Below are positions 16,473-24,401 of a stretch of DNA of 64,000 nt, one piece after another; the first letter of the stretch is position 1; every line of letters begins with the position of its first letter. Position numbers and translations under genes: made by a program. The notes under the pieces were generated by a model. That model was not told the origin of the DNA. It made no database searches and was given only the letters and a program-made list of their open reading frames with translations. The stretch is from Stutzerimonas stutzeri (GTDB lineage: Bacteria; Pseudomonadota; Gammaproteobacteria; Pseudomonadales; Pseudomonadaceae), in assembly GCF_002909485.1 (NCBI RefSeq), contig NZ_PPXG01000001.1, positions 372,001-436,000 of the forward strand. Reading direction: 5' to 3'.

Positions 16473-17353
16473 GCGCAGGTGCTCCTAGTCGCGATGGGGA
16501 GGGGACGTTCCGGCCAGCCGGCGATCAGCGCGGCGGTGGTGATCAGGGCGGCACCGAGCCATTCGTTCGGGCCGATGGCGTGGTTGCCGAACCAGGCGGA
16601 CGACAGCACCGCGGCGATCAGCTCGAACACCACCAGCACCGCGGCGCGGCCGGCCTCAAGATGAGTGAGGCCGTACTGCACGGCGGCCATGCTGATCAGC
16701 CAGCCGAGCGCCAGCAGGGCGATCTGCCAGGTCAGGGTCAGATCCAGCGTTGGTATCGACTGACGAAACAGTAGGCAGAACAGCCCACCGAGCAGCGCGC
16801 TGCCGATGAAACTGACCAGTGCCTTACTCGCCAGCGGCACCCGGTCAGCGGCGCGGGTGGCCAGGTTGTTGAGGCTGAAGGCAAGGCCGGCGGAAAGCGC
16901 CAGCCAGTCATTCGCGCCTGGCGCATCCAGGGCTTCACCCGTGATGCCGAGGGTCAGGCCGATACCGAGCATCGCCAGGCCCAGGGCGAACAGCCGCGTG
17001 CCGCTGAGGCGTTCGCCGAGCAGCAGCCAGCCGCCGACCATCGCCCACACCGGCGCCAGATAGAACAGCAGCATCACCCGCACCACGTTGCCGTCGGCCA
17101 GGGCGGTAACCAGTGCCGCGGTGGCCCAGCCGCCGCACAGACCCATGGTGAGCACCTGGCGATACTGGCTGGCCCACTGCCGTCGCTGCTGCCAGAGCAC
17201 CGGCACAGCCAGGAGGCTGAGCAGCGAATAGGTCAGCAGCACCAGCGGCATACCAGCCAGGCCACGGGCGGCGAAGAACTGCAGCGGTAGCCAGCCAAGC
17301 CCCCACATGACGGCGCCACCGATCAGCATGCCCTGCGGCATCAGGCTGTTCAT
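16469..17353 (-). CDS. EamA/DMT-family transporter
   Basis: 294 aa with about ten hydrophobic segments in two similar halves, the EamA (drug/metabolite transporter) pattern. Family members export amino acids, amines or drugs. The start ATG at 17353 (MNSLMPQGMLIGG) overlaps the SDR stop as ATGA, so the longer frame upstream is discarded. Inside a catabolic operon it may expel a toxic intermediate or excess product. Note that other guanidine-riboswitch operons carry SMR guanidinium exporters, whereas this protein is a ten-TM DMT member. Confidence 0.85.
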   Translation of the reverse strand: MNSLMPQGMLIGGAVMWGLGWLPLQFFAARGLAGMPLVLLTYSLLSLLAVPVLWQQRRQWASQYRQVLTMGLCGGWATAALVTALADGNVVRVMLLFYLAPVWAMVGGWLLLGERLSGTRLFALGLAMLGIGLTLGITGEALDAPGANDWLALSAGLAFSLNNLATRAADRVPLASKALVSFIGSALLGGLFCLLFRQSIPTLDLTLTWQIALLALGWLISMAAVQYGLTHLEAGRAAVLVVFELIAAVLSSAWFGNHAIGPNEWLGAALITTAALIAGWPERPLPIATRSTCA

Positions 17354-18105
17354 GCGCCCATCCAAGAGCCGCCATTGGGCCCGAGCAGCTGTCCGGTGAA
17401 ATAGCTCGCCTGCGGCGAAAGCAGGAAGACGATGGCCGCCGCGACTTCCTCCGGCGTGCCCAGACGCGCCATGGGGATCGCCAGCTCCTTGGCCATCCAC
17501 TCATCACTCATGTGCTCCGGGCTGACCATTGCCGTGGCGATGGGGCCGGGGGCGACGCCATTGACGCGAATGCCGTCGGCGGCGAATTCGCGCGCCAGCG
17601 AACGGGTCAGGCCGATCACCCCGGCCTTGGCCGTGCAGTAGGCGGCGTACTGCTCGCGGCCGAGAAAGCCGAGGTCCGAGGCGACATTGACGATGGCGCC
17701 GCTGCGCCGCGGCTGCATTTGCGCCAGCGCATGGCGACAGCAGCGGTAAACACCGCCCAGGTCGACGCCCAGCACTCTTGCCCAGTCCGCCTCGCTGGTC
17801 TCGAGAAAGGGCTTTTCCAGGATCACCCCAGCGTTGTTGACCAGCAGATCGAGCGGCCCGTGCGCCTCGATGGTCTCGAACATCGCTGCGACCGCAGCCG
17901 GGTCACTGACATCCGCCTGGGTCGTGCAGGCGTCGCCGCCGTTGGCGATGATCTGCTCGCCCAATCGTTCCGCCAGGTCGTGTTGGTCGCGATGGTTGAT
18001 CCACACCCGCGCGCCCTCGGTTGCGAGCGCAAGGGCGGTGGCACGGCCGATACCGCTCGCCGCGCCGGTGACCAGAGCGGTCTGCCCGGTAAAGATGGCA
18101 GCCAT
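17350..18105 (-). CDS. Short-chain dehydrogenase/reductase, second of operon 2
   Basis: 251 aa classical SDR. The cofactor motif is TGAASGIG near residue 14, the structural NNAG motif is present, and the active-site pair is in YCTAK. It ends SYFTGQLLGPNGGSW, like FabG-type oxidoreductases. VWINHRD after the second strand has a basic Arg pattern that could favour NADP(H). It probably oxidises an alcohol or reduces a carbonyl made by the upstream desaturase-like oxygenase. The start at 18105 overlaps the other SDR's stop by one base (TGATG). Confidence 0.88.
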   Translation of the reverse strand: MAAIFTGQTALVTGAASGIGRATALALATEGARVWINHRDQHDLAERLGEQIIANGGDACTTQADVSDPAAVAAMFETIEAHGPLDLLVNNAGVILEKPFLETSEADWARVLGVDLGGVYRCCRHALAQMQPRRSGAIVNVASDLGFLGREQYAAYCTAKAGVIGLTRSLAREFAADGIRVNGVAPGPIATAMVSPEHMSDEWMAKELAIPMARLGTPEEVAAAIVFLLSPQASYFTGQLLGPNGGSWMGA

Positions 18106-18893
18106 CAGTGCATCACCTCGCCGTGGCTGACCGACAGCGCCTGGCCGGTCAGGGCGGCGGCCAGCGGTGAGCCGAGGAACAGAAAGGTGCCGCCCAGGTC
18201 CGCGGGCGTCAGCAGCTCCGGAATGGCCTGGTTGGCGAGGATCGCCGCCAGCTCGGCGCTGTCGCTGCGGCCGTTGGCGTCGGCCATCACCTGCAGCGAG
18301 CGCATCGCCGCATCGGTGCCGATCCAGCCGGGACACACCGCATTGACGCGGATGCGCCGCGGGCCCAGTTCCCAGGCCAGCGAGCGGGTCAGGCCGACCA
18401 CCGCGTGTTTGCTGGCGACATAGGCGGAAAAACCCGGCACGCCTTTCAGGCCCCAGATCGAGGCCTGATTGATCACACTGGCGCCGGCACGCAGGCGCGG
18501 TAGCAGGGCGCGGGTCAGGCGCTGCATGGAGCCGACGTTGTTCTCCAGCAGGGTCGACCAGCGCTGATCGGCCTCGAAGCTGCACTCGCCCAGCGGCGTG
18601 GCGTATTCGACGCCGGCGTTGTTGACCAGCACATCGGCGCTCAGGCCTCGACAGGCGAGGTCATCGGCGTAGCGCTGCACCGCCTGGCGGTCGCCGAGGT
18701 CCAGTGCGGTGCATTGCAGCGGCGTCTCGCCAGCGAGTTCGTCGACGAGCCGGGCGAGGGCGTCGGCGTCACGGTCGAGCAGCTCCAGTGTGGCTCCGGC
18801 GGCGGCGAAACTCTGCGCCAGGCCACGACCGATGCCACCGGCGGCGCCGGTGATGACCACGCAGCGGCCGCGGTAATCCAGTGCCTTGTGCAT
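18105..18893 (-). CDS. Short-chain dehydrogenase/reductase, first of operon 2
   Basis: 262 aa classical SDR with TGAAGGIG, NNAG and the catalytic YVASK. An Asp after the second strand (LELLDRD) suggests NAD(H) rather than NADP(H). Having two SDRs with apparently different cofactor residues side by side suggests two successive oxidations or an epimerisation through a ketone. It starts two bases after the desaturase stop and is coupled to the next SDR by TGATG. Confidence 0.88.
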   Translation of the reverse strand: MHKALDYRGRCVVITGAAGGIGRGLAQSFAAAGATLELLDRDADALARLVDELAGETPLQCTALDLGDRQAVQRYADDLACRGLSADVLVNNAGVEYATPLGECSFEADQRWSTLLENNVGSMQRLTRALLPRLRAGASVINQASIWGLKGVPGFSAYVASKHAVVGLTRSLAWELGPRRIRVNAVCPGWIGTDAAMRSLQVMADANGRSDSAELAAILANQAIPELLTPADLGGTFLFLGSPLAAALTGQALSVSHGEVMH

Positions 18894-18894
18894 G

Positions 18895-19917
18895 TCACAC
18901 CGCCGTCAGGAAGGAGACGCCCACGGCGCCGTAGAAGTTGTCGGCCTTGTGCGGCCCTTCGCTGACCACACCGTAGTCATCGTCCAGCACACGGCGCACG
19001 CGGTAGCGGTGGAAACTGCCGAGCAGCTTGCGCATCGGGATGACCTGGTTGTAGGTGCTGCCGTACAGCTCGGCGTGCAGCTTGGGCAGGCGATACCAGG
19101 GCGCCACGGGCTTTTCGTGGTGGGCGTTGTGGAAGGAAAAGTTGAGCAGCAGCAGGTTCAGCGCCGGCCAGCGCTCGGAAACCACGTTGCTGTAGGTGTT
19201 CTGCTGCTCGTAGCTGCGGTCGCGGCGTTTGTCCTCCGGCAGCTTGCCGCCATCTTCCAGCACGGCGAAGGCCTCGTAGGTGTGCTGATAGGCATCGGCG
19301 AAGCGCAGCACGCTGAGCATGATCATCCATGCCACGGCGTACAGCAGCACGGCCTTCAGCGAGAGCGCGGCAAGCCCGGCGAAGAGCAGTGTGCGAACGG
19401 CCAGCACAGCAGCGACCTTGCCACGGCGGGCGCGGTGCTTGTCGTTGTCGGTAATGAAGGGCAGGGCGATCACGTAGAAATGCATGATCAGTTCCACCGC
19501 CGGCACATAGGCCCATTCCAGCGCCAGCACCAGCTTCTGGAACCACAGCGGGCGTGCCTTGAGAAAGGCCTTGCTGTCGAAGGTGATCACGTCGGCGCGG
19601 TCGACGTGATGGCGCATGTGTTTCTTGCGCAGGTCCTGAAACTCGGCGTAGCAGCTGCCGCACAACCAACTGCAGACGTTGCCGGCCCATTCGTTGTGCT
19701 TGGGCACGCTGAAGATCGCGCCGTGGGCGAATTCGTGAATCAGGTAAGCGGCGATGATCATGCCGTGGGCCAGCAGCAACGTGCCCAGTGCGTTCAGCCA
19801 ACCATTGGCGGCGAACAGCAGGGCCAGGCCGCCGCCGTAGGCAAGAGCGGTATAGAGGATCGCCAGCGTGTTGGGCACGCGGCCATCGGCGTAGCGGTAC
19901 AGAGGTTTCGCAGTCAT
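18895..19917 (-). CDS. Membrane fatty-acid-desaturase-superfamily di-iron enzyme
   Basis: 340 aa integral membrane protein. The three histidine boxes are HEFAH (61-65), HMRHH (100-104) and HNAHH (263-267), with an extra His at 212. These bind the di-iron centre of desaturases and related hydroxylases. Several hydrophobic spans surround them. The ATG at 19917 is chosen over an upstream GTG because GGAG lies six bases before it. Family members desaturate or hydroxylate alkyl chains with O2. In this operon, oxidation of an alkyl substituent of a guanidino compound is the simplest guess. It needs an electron donor, and none is encoded nearby. Confidence 0.85.
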   Translation of the reverse strand: MTAKPLYRYADGRVPNTLAILYTALAYGGGLALLFAANGWLNALGTLLLAHGMIIAAYLIHEFAHGAIFSVPKHNEWAGNVCSWLCGSCYAEFQDLRKKHMRHHVDRADVITFDSKAFLKARPLWFQKLVLALEWAYVPAVELIMHFYVIALPFITDNDKHRARRGKVAAVLAVRTLLFAGLAALSLKAVLLYAVAWMIMLSVLRFADAYQHTYEAFAVLEDGGKLPEDKRRDRSYEQQNTYSNVVSERWPALNLLLLNFSFHNAHHEKPVAPWYRLPKLHAELYGSTYNQVIPMRKLLGSFHRYRVRRVLDDDYGVVSEGPHKADNFYGAVGVSFLTAV

Positions 19918-19961
19918 GGTCTTCTCCAGCACAGGCGGGCGACGGCCCGCCCGGCGTCGGC

Positions 19962-20963
19962 TTACTGGGCGAGCGCTTCGGTGAATTGGGCGTCGTAGGT
20001 CTGGCTGAAATCCGGGATGGTTGGGATCTGCCCGTTGTCCTTGAGCAGCTTGGCGATGATCGCGCCGCTGCCATGGAAGGAATGGGTGTCGTCGCCTGGG
20101 CTGAAGCTCTTGCCCATCTCCGCGAGCGGGATGTTGTAGGCGCCGGCCATCTGCTCGACGGCTTCTTCGGCGCTGACGCCAAGCACCTCGCCGATGATCT
20201 TTGCCGACTCCTCGGGGTGCGCCTGCATGTAGGCCAGGCCGTCGAGATAGCCCTGGATCATTGCCTTGATGGCGGCGGGCTTCTTGGTGATCACCGCCTC
20301 GTCGAAGACCAGCACGTCGGTGATCAGGCCGGGGGCGTCCTTGGACGAATAGACCACCCTGAACTTGTCGCCGCCGCCCATGGAAAGGATCTGCGAGACA
20401 TTGGGCTCATAGGTCACACCAATCGGCAGGTTGCCCGAGGCCATGGCGCCGGGAATGCCTTCCGGGGTCATGTTGACGGCGTTGATGTCCTTGTCGCTCA
20501 TGCCGTTCTGCTGCAGCGCATAGGCCAGCAGAAAGTCCGATGGTGAGAGCGGGTTGAAGCCGACCTTCTTGCCCTTGAAGTCGGCAACGGTCTGGATCGA
20601 GGCGTCGGCGACGATGGCGTCACCGCCGTTGGAGAAGTCGATGGGCATGACCACCCGGTGCTTCAAGCCCTTGGCGACCGAGGCCACCACCTGGTCGTAG
20701 GTGAGCATGCCGCCGTCCAGTGCGCGGCTAAGCATGGCGGTGGGAATCAGCGCAGGGTCGTTGAAGAACTGCAGGTCCACATCCAGGCCGTGGGGCTTGA
20801 ATAGGTCTTTCTTGTCGGCGACGTAGAAGGGGCCATAGCCGGCCCAGACCACAGTGCCGATCTTCAGCTTTTCGGCGGCCTGGCTGGCCAGCGGTGAAAA
20901 CAATGTCGCGACGGCCAGGCCGGCGGCGAGAAGGGTCTTGTTCAGCGAGCGCAGTGTGGACAT
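19962..20963 (-). CDS. ABC transporter substrate-binding protein (NitT/TauT/NMT1-like), first gene of operon 2
   Basis: 333 aa periplasmic binding protein with a signal peptide ending around SQAAE, then KIGTVVWAGYGPFYVADKK, typical of the SsuA/TauA/ThiY-like (NMT1) family. It differs clearly from the binding protein at 8112-9176, so two ligands are probably handled. It is the first gene behind the second guanidine-I riboswitch, 48 bp after the aptamer, and 44 bp before the desaturase gene. Its partners are the permease and ATPase at the far end of the same operon. Confidence 0.92.
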   Translation of the reverse strand: MSTLRSLNKTLLAAGLAVATLFSPLASQAAEKLKIGTVVWAGYGPFYVADKKDLFKPHGLDVDLQFFNDPALIPTAMLSRALDGGMLTYDQVVASVAKGLKHRVVMPIDFSNGGDAIVADASIQTVADFKGKKVGFNPLSPSDFLLAYALQQNGMSDKDINAVNMTPEGIPGAMASGNLPIGVTYEPNVSQILSMGGGDKFRVVYSSKDAPGLITDVLVFDEAVITKKPAAIKAMIQGYLDGLAYMQAHPEESAKIIGEVLGVSAEEAVEQMAGAYNIPLAEMGKSFSPGDDTHSFHGSGAIIAKLLKDNGQIPTIPDFSQTYDAQFTEALAQ

Positions 20964-21011
20964 GGCGTGATTTCCCTACACATTGGAATGACAAGGCACG
21001 GGATGACATCG

Positions 21012-21110
21012 CGTCTCCCGGGCTTTTATCCCTCCGTGTAGTCCCGTCCCTGGGACCGGAGAACTCTCGGACCAGCGCCCACTCCCTGTGAGCCGGAACC
21101 CTAGTTCTCC
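21012..21110 (-). ncRNA. Guanidine-I (ykkC) riboswitch 2, leader of operon 2
   Basis: Read on the minus strand, this has the conserved core of the ykkC aptamer: CUAGGGUUCCG, then UGGUCCGAGAG, then ACACGG-AGGGAUAAAAGCCC-GGGAGAC. P1 is a perfect 8-bp helix, 21103-21110 (GGAGAACU) with 21058-21065 (AGUUCUCC). A short hairpin of the form GUCC-CAG-GGAC lies between P1 and P3. The class binds free guanidinium and switches on guanidine export or degradation genes. The start codon of the binding-protein gene lies about 50 nt beyond. I see no clear T-tailed terminator, so the mode of switching is open. Confidence 0.93.
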
Positions 21111-21182
21111 TTGAAGCTGCTCCTGTGTTTGTGCCAAGCGTCATGAGTGCCGGTGGCGACTCATCCCGTTCATTAGCTCTAC

Positions 21183-21199
21183 AGCAGGTTGCGTGCCAG
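21183..21199 (-). promoter_or_regulatory. Candidate sigma-54 promoter for operon 2
   Basis: The minus strand reads C-TGGCACG-CAAC-CTGC-T, against the RpoN consensus YTGGCACGNNNNTTGCW, with one mismatch. The invariant GG (21197-21196) and GC (21185-21184) are exactly ten bases apart. Predicted transcription starts near 21173, about 60 nt upstream of the riboswitch aptamer. Confidence 0.65.
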
Positions 21200-21300
21200 C
21201 TGCGCTGCTCGAAGCAAAAGCGCCGTCTATTCAAGAAGTTGCCGTACGAAACGGCAGTAGAGCGTTTGCTCGGCTTGAACTTCGCTGCTCTCAAATGGGG

Positions 21301-21332
21301 AGCCTTGCTCCGCGATAGTGCGGAGCAAGGCT
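21301..21332 (-). terminator. Hairpin between operon 1 and operon 2
   Basis: A perfect 13-bp inverted repeat (AGCCTTGCTCCGC arms, 6-nt loop) lies 91 bp after the aldo/keto reductase stop. It probably ends operon 1. The T-tail is poor (CCATTT on the minus strand). An alternative is an activator site, since its centre is about 144 bp upstream of the predicted operon 2 start. Confidence 0.5.
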
Positions 21333-21423
21333 GTGGTGGTAGGTTATTGGCGAGGAAGGCACAGCATCCTCAAGGCGCTCCCACAAAACGCTGATGCGGG
21401 AGCCGTCGGGGACGTGAATCAAA

Positions 21424-22395
21424 TCAGGTCGGTACTGGCGCATCCTCGCGGAGCAGTCCATCGCGCTTGAGCGTCTGCCAGAACTCGCTGGGAACCTGAG
21501 TATTGAAATAGTCCATGTACTGCTTCGGCCGCTCGGGGTTCGCTGTACCGGGGATGATCGAGGCCACAACCGGGTTGGCCAGGCAAAAGTGCAGCGCTGC
21601 GGCGCGCAGGTCCACGCCGCAGCGCTCGGCAACCGCGTTCAGCTGCTTCCTACGCTCGCTGATGTGCGCCGGGATCTGGTCGTACTCGTAATGCTCGCCG
21701 CCGGCCAGCACGCCGGAATTGAATGGGCCGCCAACGACGATGCCGACACCCCGCTCATGGCAGGTCGGAAACAGCGTATCCAGCGCTTCGTCGTGCTCCA
21801 GCAGCGAATAGCGACCGGCCAGCAGGAACACGTTCGGATCGCTCTGCTCAAGTGCCATGCGGCACGGTTCGACCAGATTGACACCCAGACCCCAGCCGCG
21901 AATCACACCCTCATCGCGCAATTGCGTCAGGGCCTTAGCCGCGCCGTTCATCGCTTGTTGGAAGTACTCCTTCCACTGCGGGCCCCATTGATCCTCGGAC
22001 ACGTCGTGGATGAACACCACGTCGAGGCGATCAACGCCCATGCGCTCCAGGCTGTCTTCGATAGAGCGTCGCGCGCCGTCGGCCGAGTAGTCGGGGACAC
22101 GCTTGTTGGGCAGTTCGTCGACGAAAGGCTTGGCATTCTCCGGCTGGGCGGCCGGGTGCAGCAGTCGCCCGACCTTGGTACTTAGCACGTATTCATCGCG
22201 TGGCTTGCCGCTGAGCAGGCGACCGAAGCGCTGCTCGGCCAGCCCTGCGCCATAGTGTGGCGACACGTCGTAATAGCGAAAGCCGGCGTCCCAGGCGGCC
22301 TTGAGGGTGGCGTCGGCAGTTTCTTCGCTGAGCGGATGGAACATGTTGCCCAGCGGTGCGCCGCCGAGGCCAATGCGTGGCAGGGTGATACGCAT
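21424..22395 (-). CDS. Aldo/keto reductase, D-threo-aldose/pyridoxal 4-dehydrogenase-like group
   Basis: 323 aa TIM-barrel aldo/keto reductase. The N-terminal IGLGGAPLGNM and AWDAGFRYYDVSPHYG (active-site Asp and Tyr), the Lys in VLSTKVGR and the VFIHD segment are typical of the group that oxidises aldoses or pyridoxal to lactones with NAD(P). The start at 22395 has AGGAGG; a longer frame is not needed. It follows allophanate hydrolase at 135 bp and is probably the last gene of operon 1. If it does make a lactone, the MBL-fold protein of operon 2 could hydrolyse it, but that link is inference. Confidence 0.82.
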   Translation of the reverse strand: MRITLPRIGLGGAPLGNMFHPLSEETADATLKAAWDAGFRYYDVSPHYGAGLAEQRFGRLLSGKPRDEYVLSTKVGRLLHPAAQPENAKPFVDELPNKRVPDYSADGARRSIEDSLERMGVDRLDVVFIHDVSEDQWGPQWKEYFQQAMNGAAKALTQLRDEGVIRGWGLGVNLVEPCRMALEQSDPNVFLLAGRYSLLEHDEALDTLFPTCHERGVGIVVGGPFNSGVLAGGEHYEYDQIPAHISERRKQLNAVAERCGVDLRAAALHFCLANPVVASIIPGTANPERPKQYMDYFNTQVPSEFWQTLKRDGLLREDAPVPT

Positions 22396-22410
22396 GGAGT
22401 ACTCCTCCTT

Positions 22411-22455
22411 CGGATGCAGATGGTGCCGACCGGAGTCGGCGTGGCTCTGCATCCG
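22411..22455 (-). other. Long hairpin between allophanate hydrolase and aldo/keto reductase genes
   Basis: Outer arms CGGATGCAGA / TCTGCATCCG (22411-22420, 22446-22455) enclose a second stem GCCGAC / GTCGGC (22425-22430, 22435-22440) with a 4-nt loop. It is a strong intercistronic RNA structure ending about 16 bases before the next gene's start codon, over or near its ribosome-binding site. It may dampen or uncouple expression of the aldo/keto reductase. Confidence 0.6.
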
Positions 22456-22530
22456 AGGTCGGCCCGGCGCTGGATGTTCCGACGATGCGACGGGATGGCT
22501 ACAGCGCAACCCCGTCGATTCTCGTCTGCC

Positions 22531-24333
22531 TCAGCCGCGGCACTTCAAATAGGCGCGCCAGCCGCCCAGCTCGGTGATGTCCTGCGATCCCTCCAGGCCG
22601 TAGGGCTCGCAGATGAAGCCCGTCTCCCAACGGCCATCGGCCAGTTGCACCTTGCCTAGGCCGAGGGGTGCCGGAATGCCTGTGAGAAAGGAACCGAGCT
22701 CCGCGCTGGGCAACTCCCAGACCTCCACCTCGACAGCCGCTCCGCCTTCGGTGACGCGAACCATGCCCGGGCGCAGCGGCGGGCCGCCGGCCAGGGCGTA
22801 GAGCTTGTAGTCCGGCGAGCTGCGGGTGGTTTCCAGCAGCAGGCCGCCGCGCAGCCTGAGCTGCCAGTTCAGCGGCAGGCCGTCCAGGTGCGCACCGCAG
22901 ACCACCACGCGGGCGCGGTCGTTGCGAGCCGGGTTCTGTGGTGCTGGCATGTCGAGTGCGTTGCCGCTGATCAGCTTCAGCTCGGTCTGGCGCTGTAGCG
23001 CGTCGGCCAGGCTCAACAGGTACTGGTCGGTGAACGCCCGGCCGAACAGTGTCACGCCCCAGGGCAGGCCGTTCTGCATGACGGCGGCCGGCACCGCCAC
23101 CGCGGCGTAGTCCAGCATGTTCATGAAGTTGGTGTAGTAGCCCAGGTCCGAGTTGCGCTTGACTGGTTCAGCATGCAGCTCGGCAAGAGTGACCGGGCGC
23201 GGGTAGGCGGGTGTGAGTACGCAATCGACCTCGGCCATGATCCGGTCGCAGATGGCCGTCAGCTGCTGCAGGCGATATTGGGCCTGGAACAGCTGCACGG
23301 CGGTGGTACCCGGCGCCTTTTCCAATACCGCTTTTATCACCGGCAGCACGGCATCGGGCTGCTGCTCGATCAGCGCGCCGGCGACACTATAGCGCTCGGC
23401 GACCCAGGGCCCTTCGTAGAGCAGGCGCGCGGCCTCGAGGAACGGCGAAAAGTCCACTTCCACCGGCTCGCCACCAATGGCCTTGAGATGCTCAATGGTG
23501 GTGGCGAATAGCGACGGGCTTTCCGGGCAGCCGAGAAATTCGAGCTGCTTTGGCACACCGAAGCGAAAGGACTTCACCTGACCAAACGCTGAGCCGTCGT
23601 TCCAAAGTGGGTTGGCGCGGCTGTACTCGTCCCGAGGGTCGAGCCTGGCGGTCAGCGCCAGCAACTGACTGGCTTCAGAGGCGGTGGTAGTGAAGAAGGT
23701 CACGCAGTCCAGCGTACGGCAGGCGGGGACGACGCCGGCGGTGGAGATCAGGCCCTTGCTGGCTTTCAGCCCCACCAGGTTGTTCAGCGCAGCCGGAACG
23801 CGGCCGGAGCCGGCGGTGTCGGTGCCCAGCGCAAAGGTGCACAGGCCCAGCGCCACGGCCAAGGATGAGCCGGCGCTGGAGCCACCGGAGGGATAGTCGG
23901 GGTGCACGCTGTTGCGGCACTCGCCATAGGGCGAGCGGGTGCCGTTGAGGCCGGTGGCGAACTGATCGAGGTTGGTTTTGCCGAGTGGTATTGCACCCAG
24001 CGCAATCAGCTGCTCGACGATGGTGGCGCTGGTTTCAGGGGTGTAGGCGAAGGCTGGGCATGCGGCGGTGGTGGGGATGCCGGCCAGATCGATGTTGTCC
24101 TTGATGGCGAACGGGATGCCGTAGAGCGGGAGTTCGGCGGAGGTTTTGTCATCCAGGGCTGCGATGAAGGGTTCGAGTTCTTCGACGCTCAGCAGGTGGA
24201 TAAAGGCGTTGAATTCGCCGTTCAGTTCGGCGGCCTTGGCGTGTAGCTCGAGGATCAGCTGGCGCGGGGTCGTGGTGCCTGCTTCATAGGCAGCGCGCAA
24301 CGTGTTGAGGCGCAGATCGAAATTGGTCGTCAT
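22531..24333 (-). CDS. atzF: Allophanate hydrolase
   Basis: 600 aa. The N-terminal two-thirds is an amidase-signature domain with the Ser-cisSer-Lys triad: Lys in FAIKDNID, the SGGSSAGSS loop, and the nucleophile Ser in TDTAGSGRVP. The C-terminal part (about 460-600, GAHLDGLPLNWQL ... LGGWRAYL) is the allophanate hydrolase C-terminal domain. It splits allophanate into ammonia and CO2, completing the carboxylase-dependent degradation of urea or guanidine. It lies downstream of the carboxylase gene, but separated from it by an unusual 700-bp repeat region. Confidence 0.95.
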   Translation of the reverse strand: MTTNFDLRLNTLRAAYEAGTTTPRQLILELHAKAAELNGEFNAFIHLLSVEELEPFIAALDDKTSAELPLYGIPFAIKDNIDLAGIPTTAACPAFAYTPETSATIVEQLIALGAIPLGKTNLDQFATGLNGTRSPYGECRNSVHPDYPSGGSSAGSSLAVALGLCTFALGTDTAGSGRVPAALNNLVGLKASKGLISTAGVVPACRTLDCVTFFTTTASEASQLLALTARLDPRDEYSRANPLWNDGSAFGQVKSFRFGVPKQLEFLGCPESPSLFATTIEHLKAIGGEPVEVDFSPFLEAARLLYEGPWVAERYSVAGALIEQQPDAVLPVIKAVLEKAPGTTAVQLFQAQYRLQQLTAICDRIMAEVDCVLTPAYPRPVTLAELHAEPVKRNSDLGYYTNFMNMLDYAAVAVPAAVMQNGLPWGVTLFGRAFTDQYLLSLADALQRQTELKLISGNALDMPAPQNPARNDRARVVVCGAHLDGLPLNWQLRLRGGLLLETTRSSPDYKLYALAGGPPLRPGMVRVTEGGAAVEVEVWELPSAELGSFLTGIPAPLGLGKVQLADGRWETGFICEPYGLEGSQDITELGGWRAYLKCRG

Positions 24334-24401
24334 GGTTGGCTTCCTCTGTGGCGGGCCTAGTCTGTTCGGGCGGTTGGGATGAAGGTTTGGCTAGCGCCTC
24401 T

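Noticed and set aside
18886..19998. 370-aa plus-strand ORF opposite the desaturase gene
   Set aside because: It is antisense to a protein with intact histidine boxes; the low-complexity His/Gln/Val composition marks a shadow frame.
21122..21136. Second sigma-54-like box (TGGCACA) next to riboswitch 2
   Set aside because: The -12 position reads GG rather than GC and transcription would start inside the aptamer; the site at 21183-21199 fits much better.
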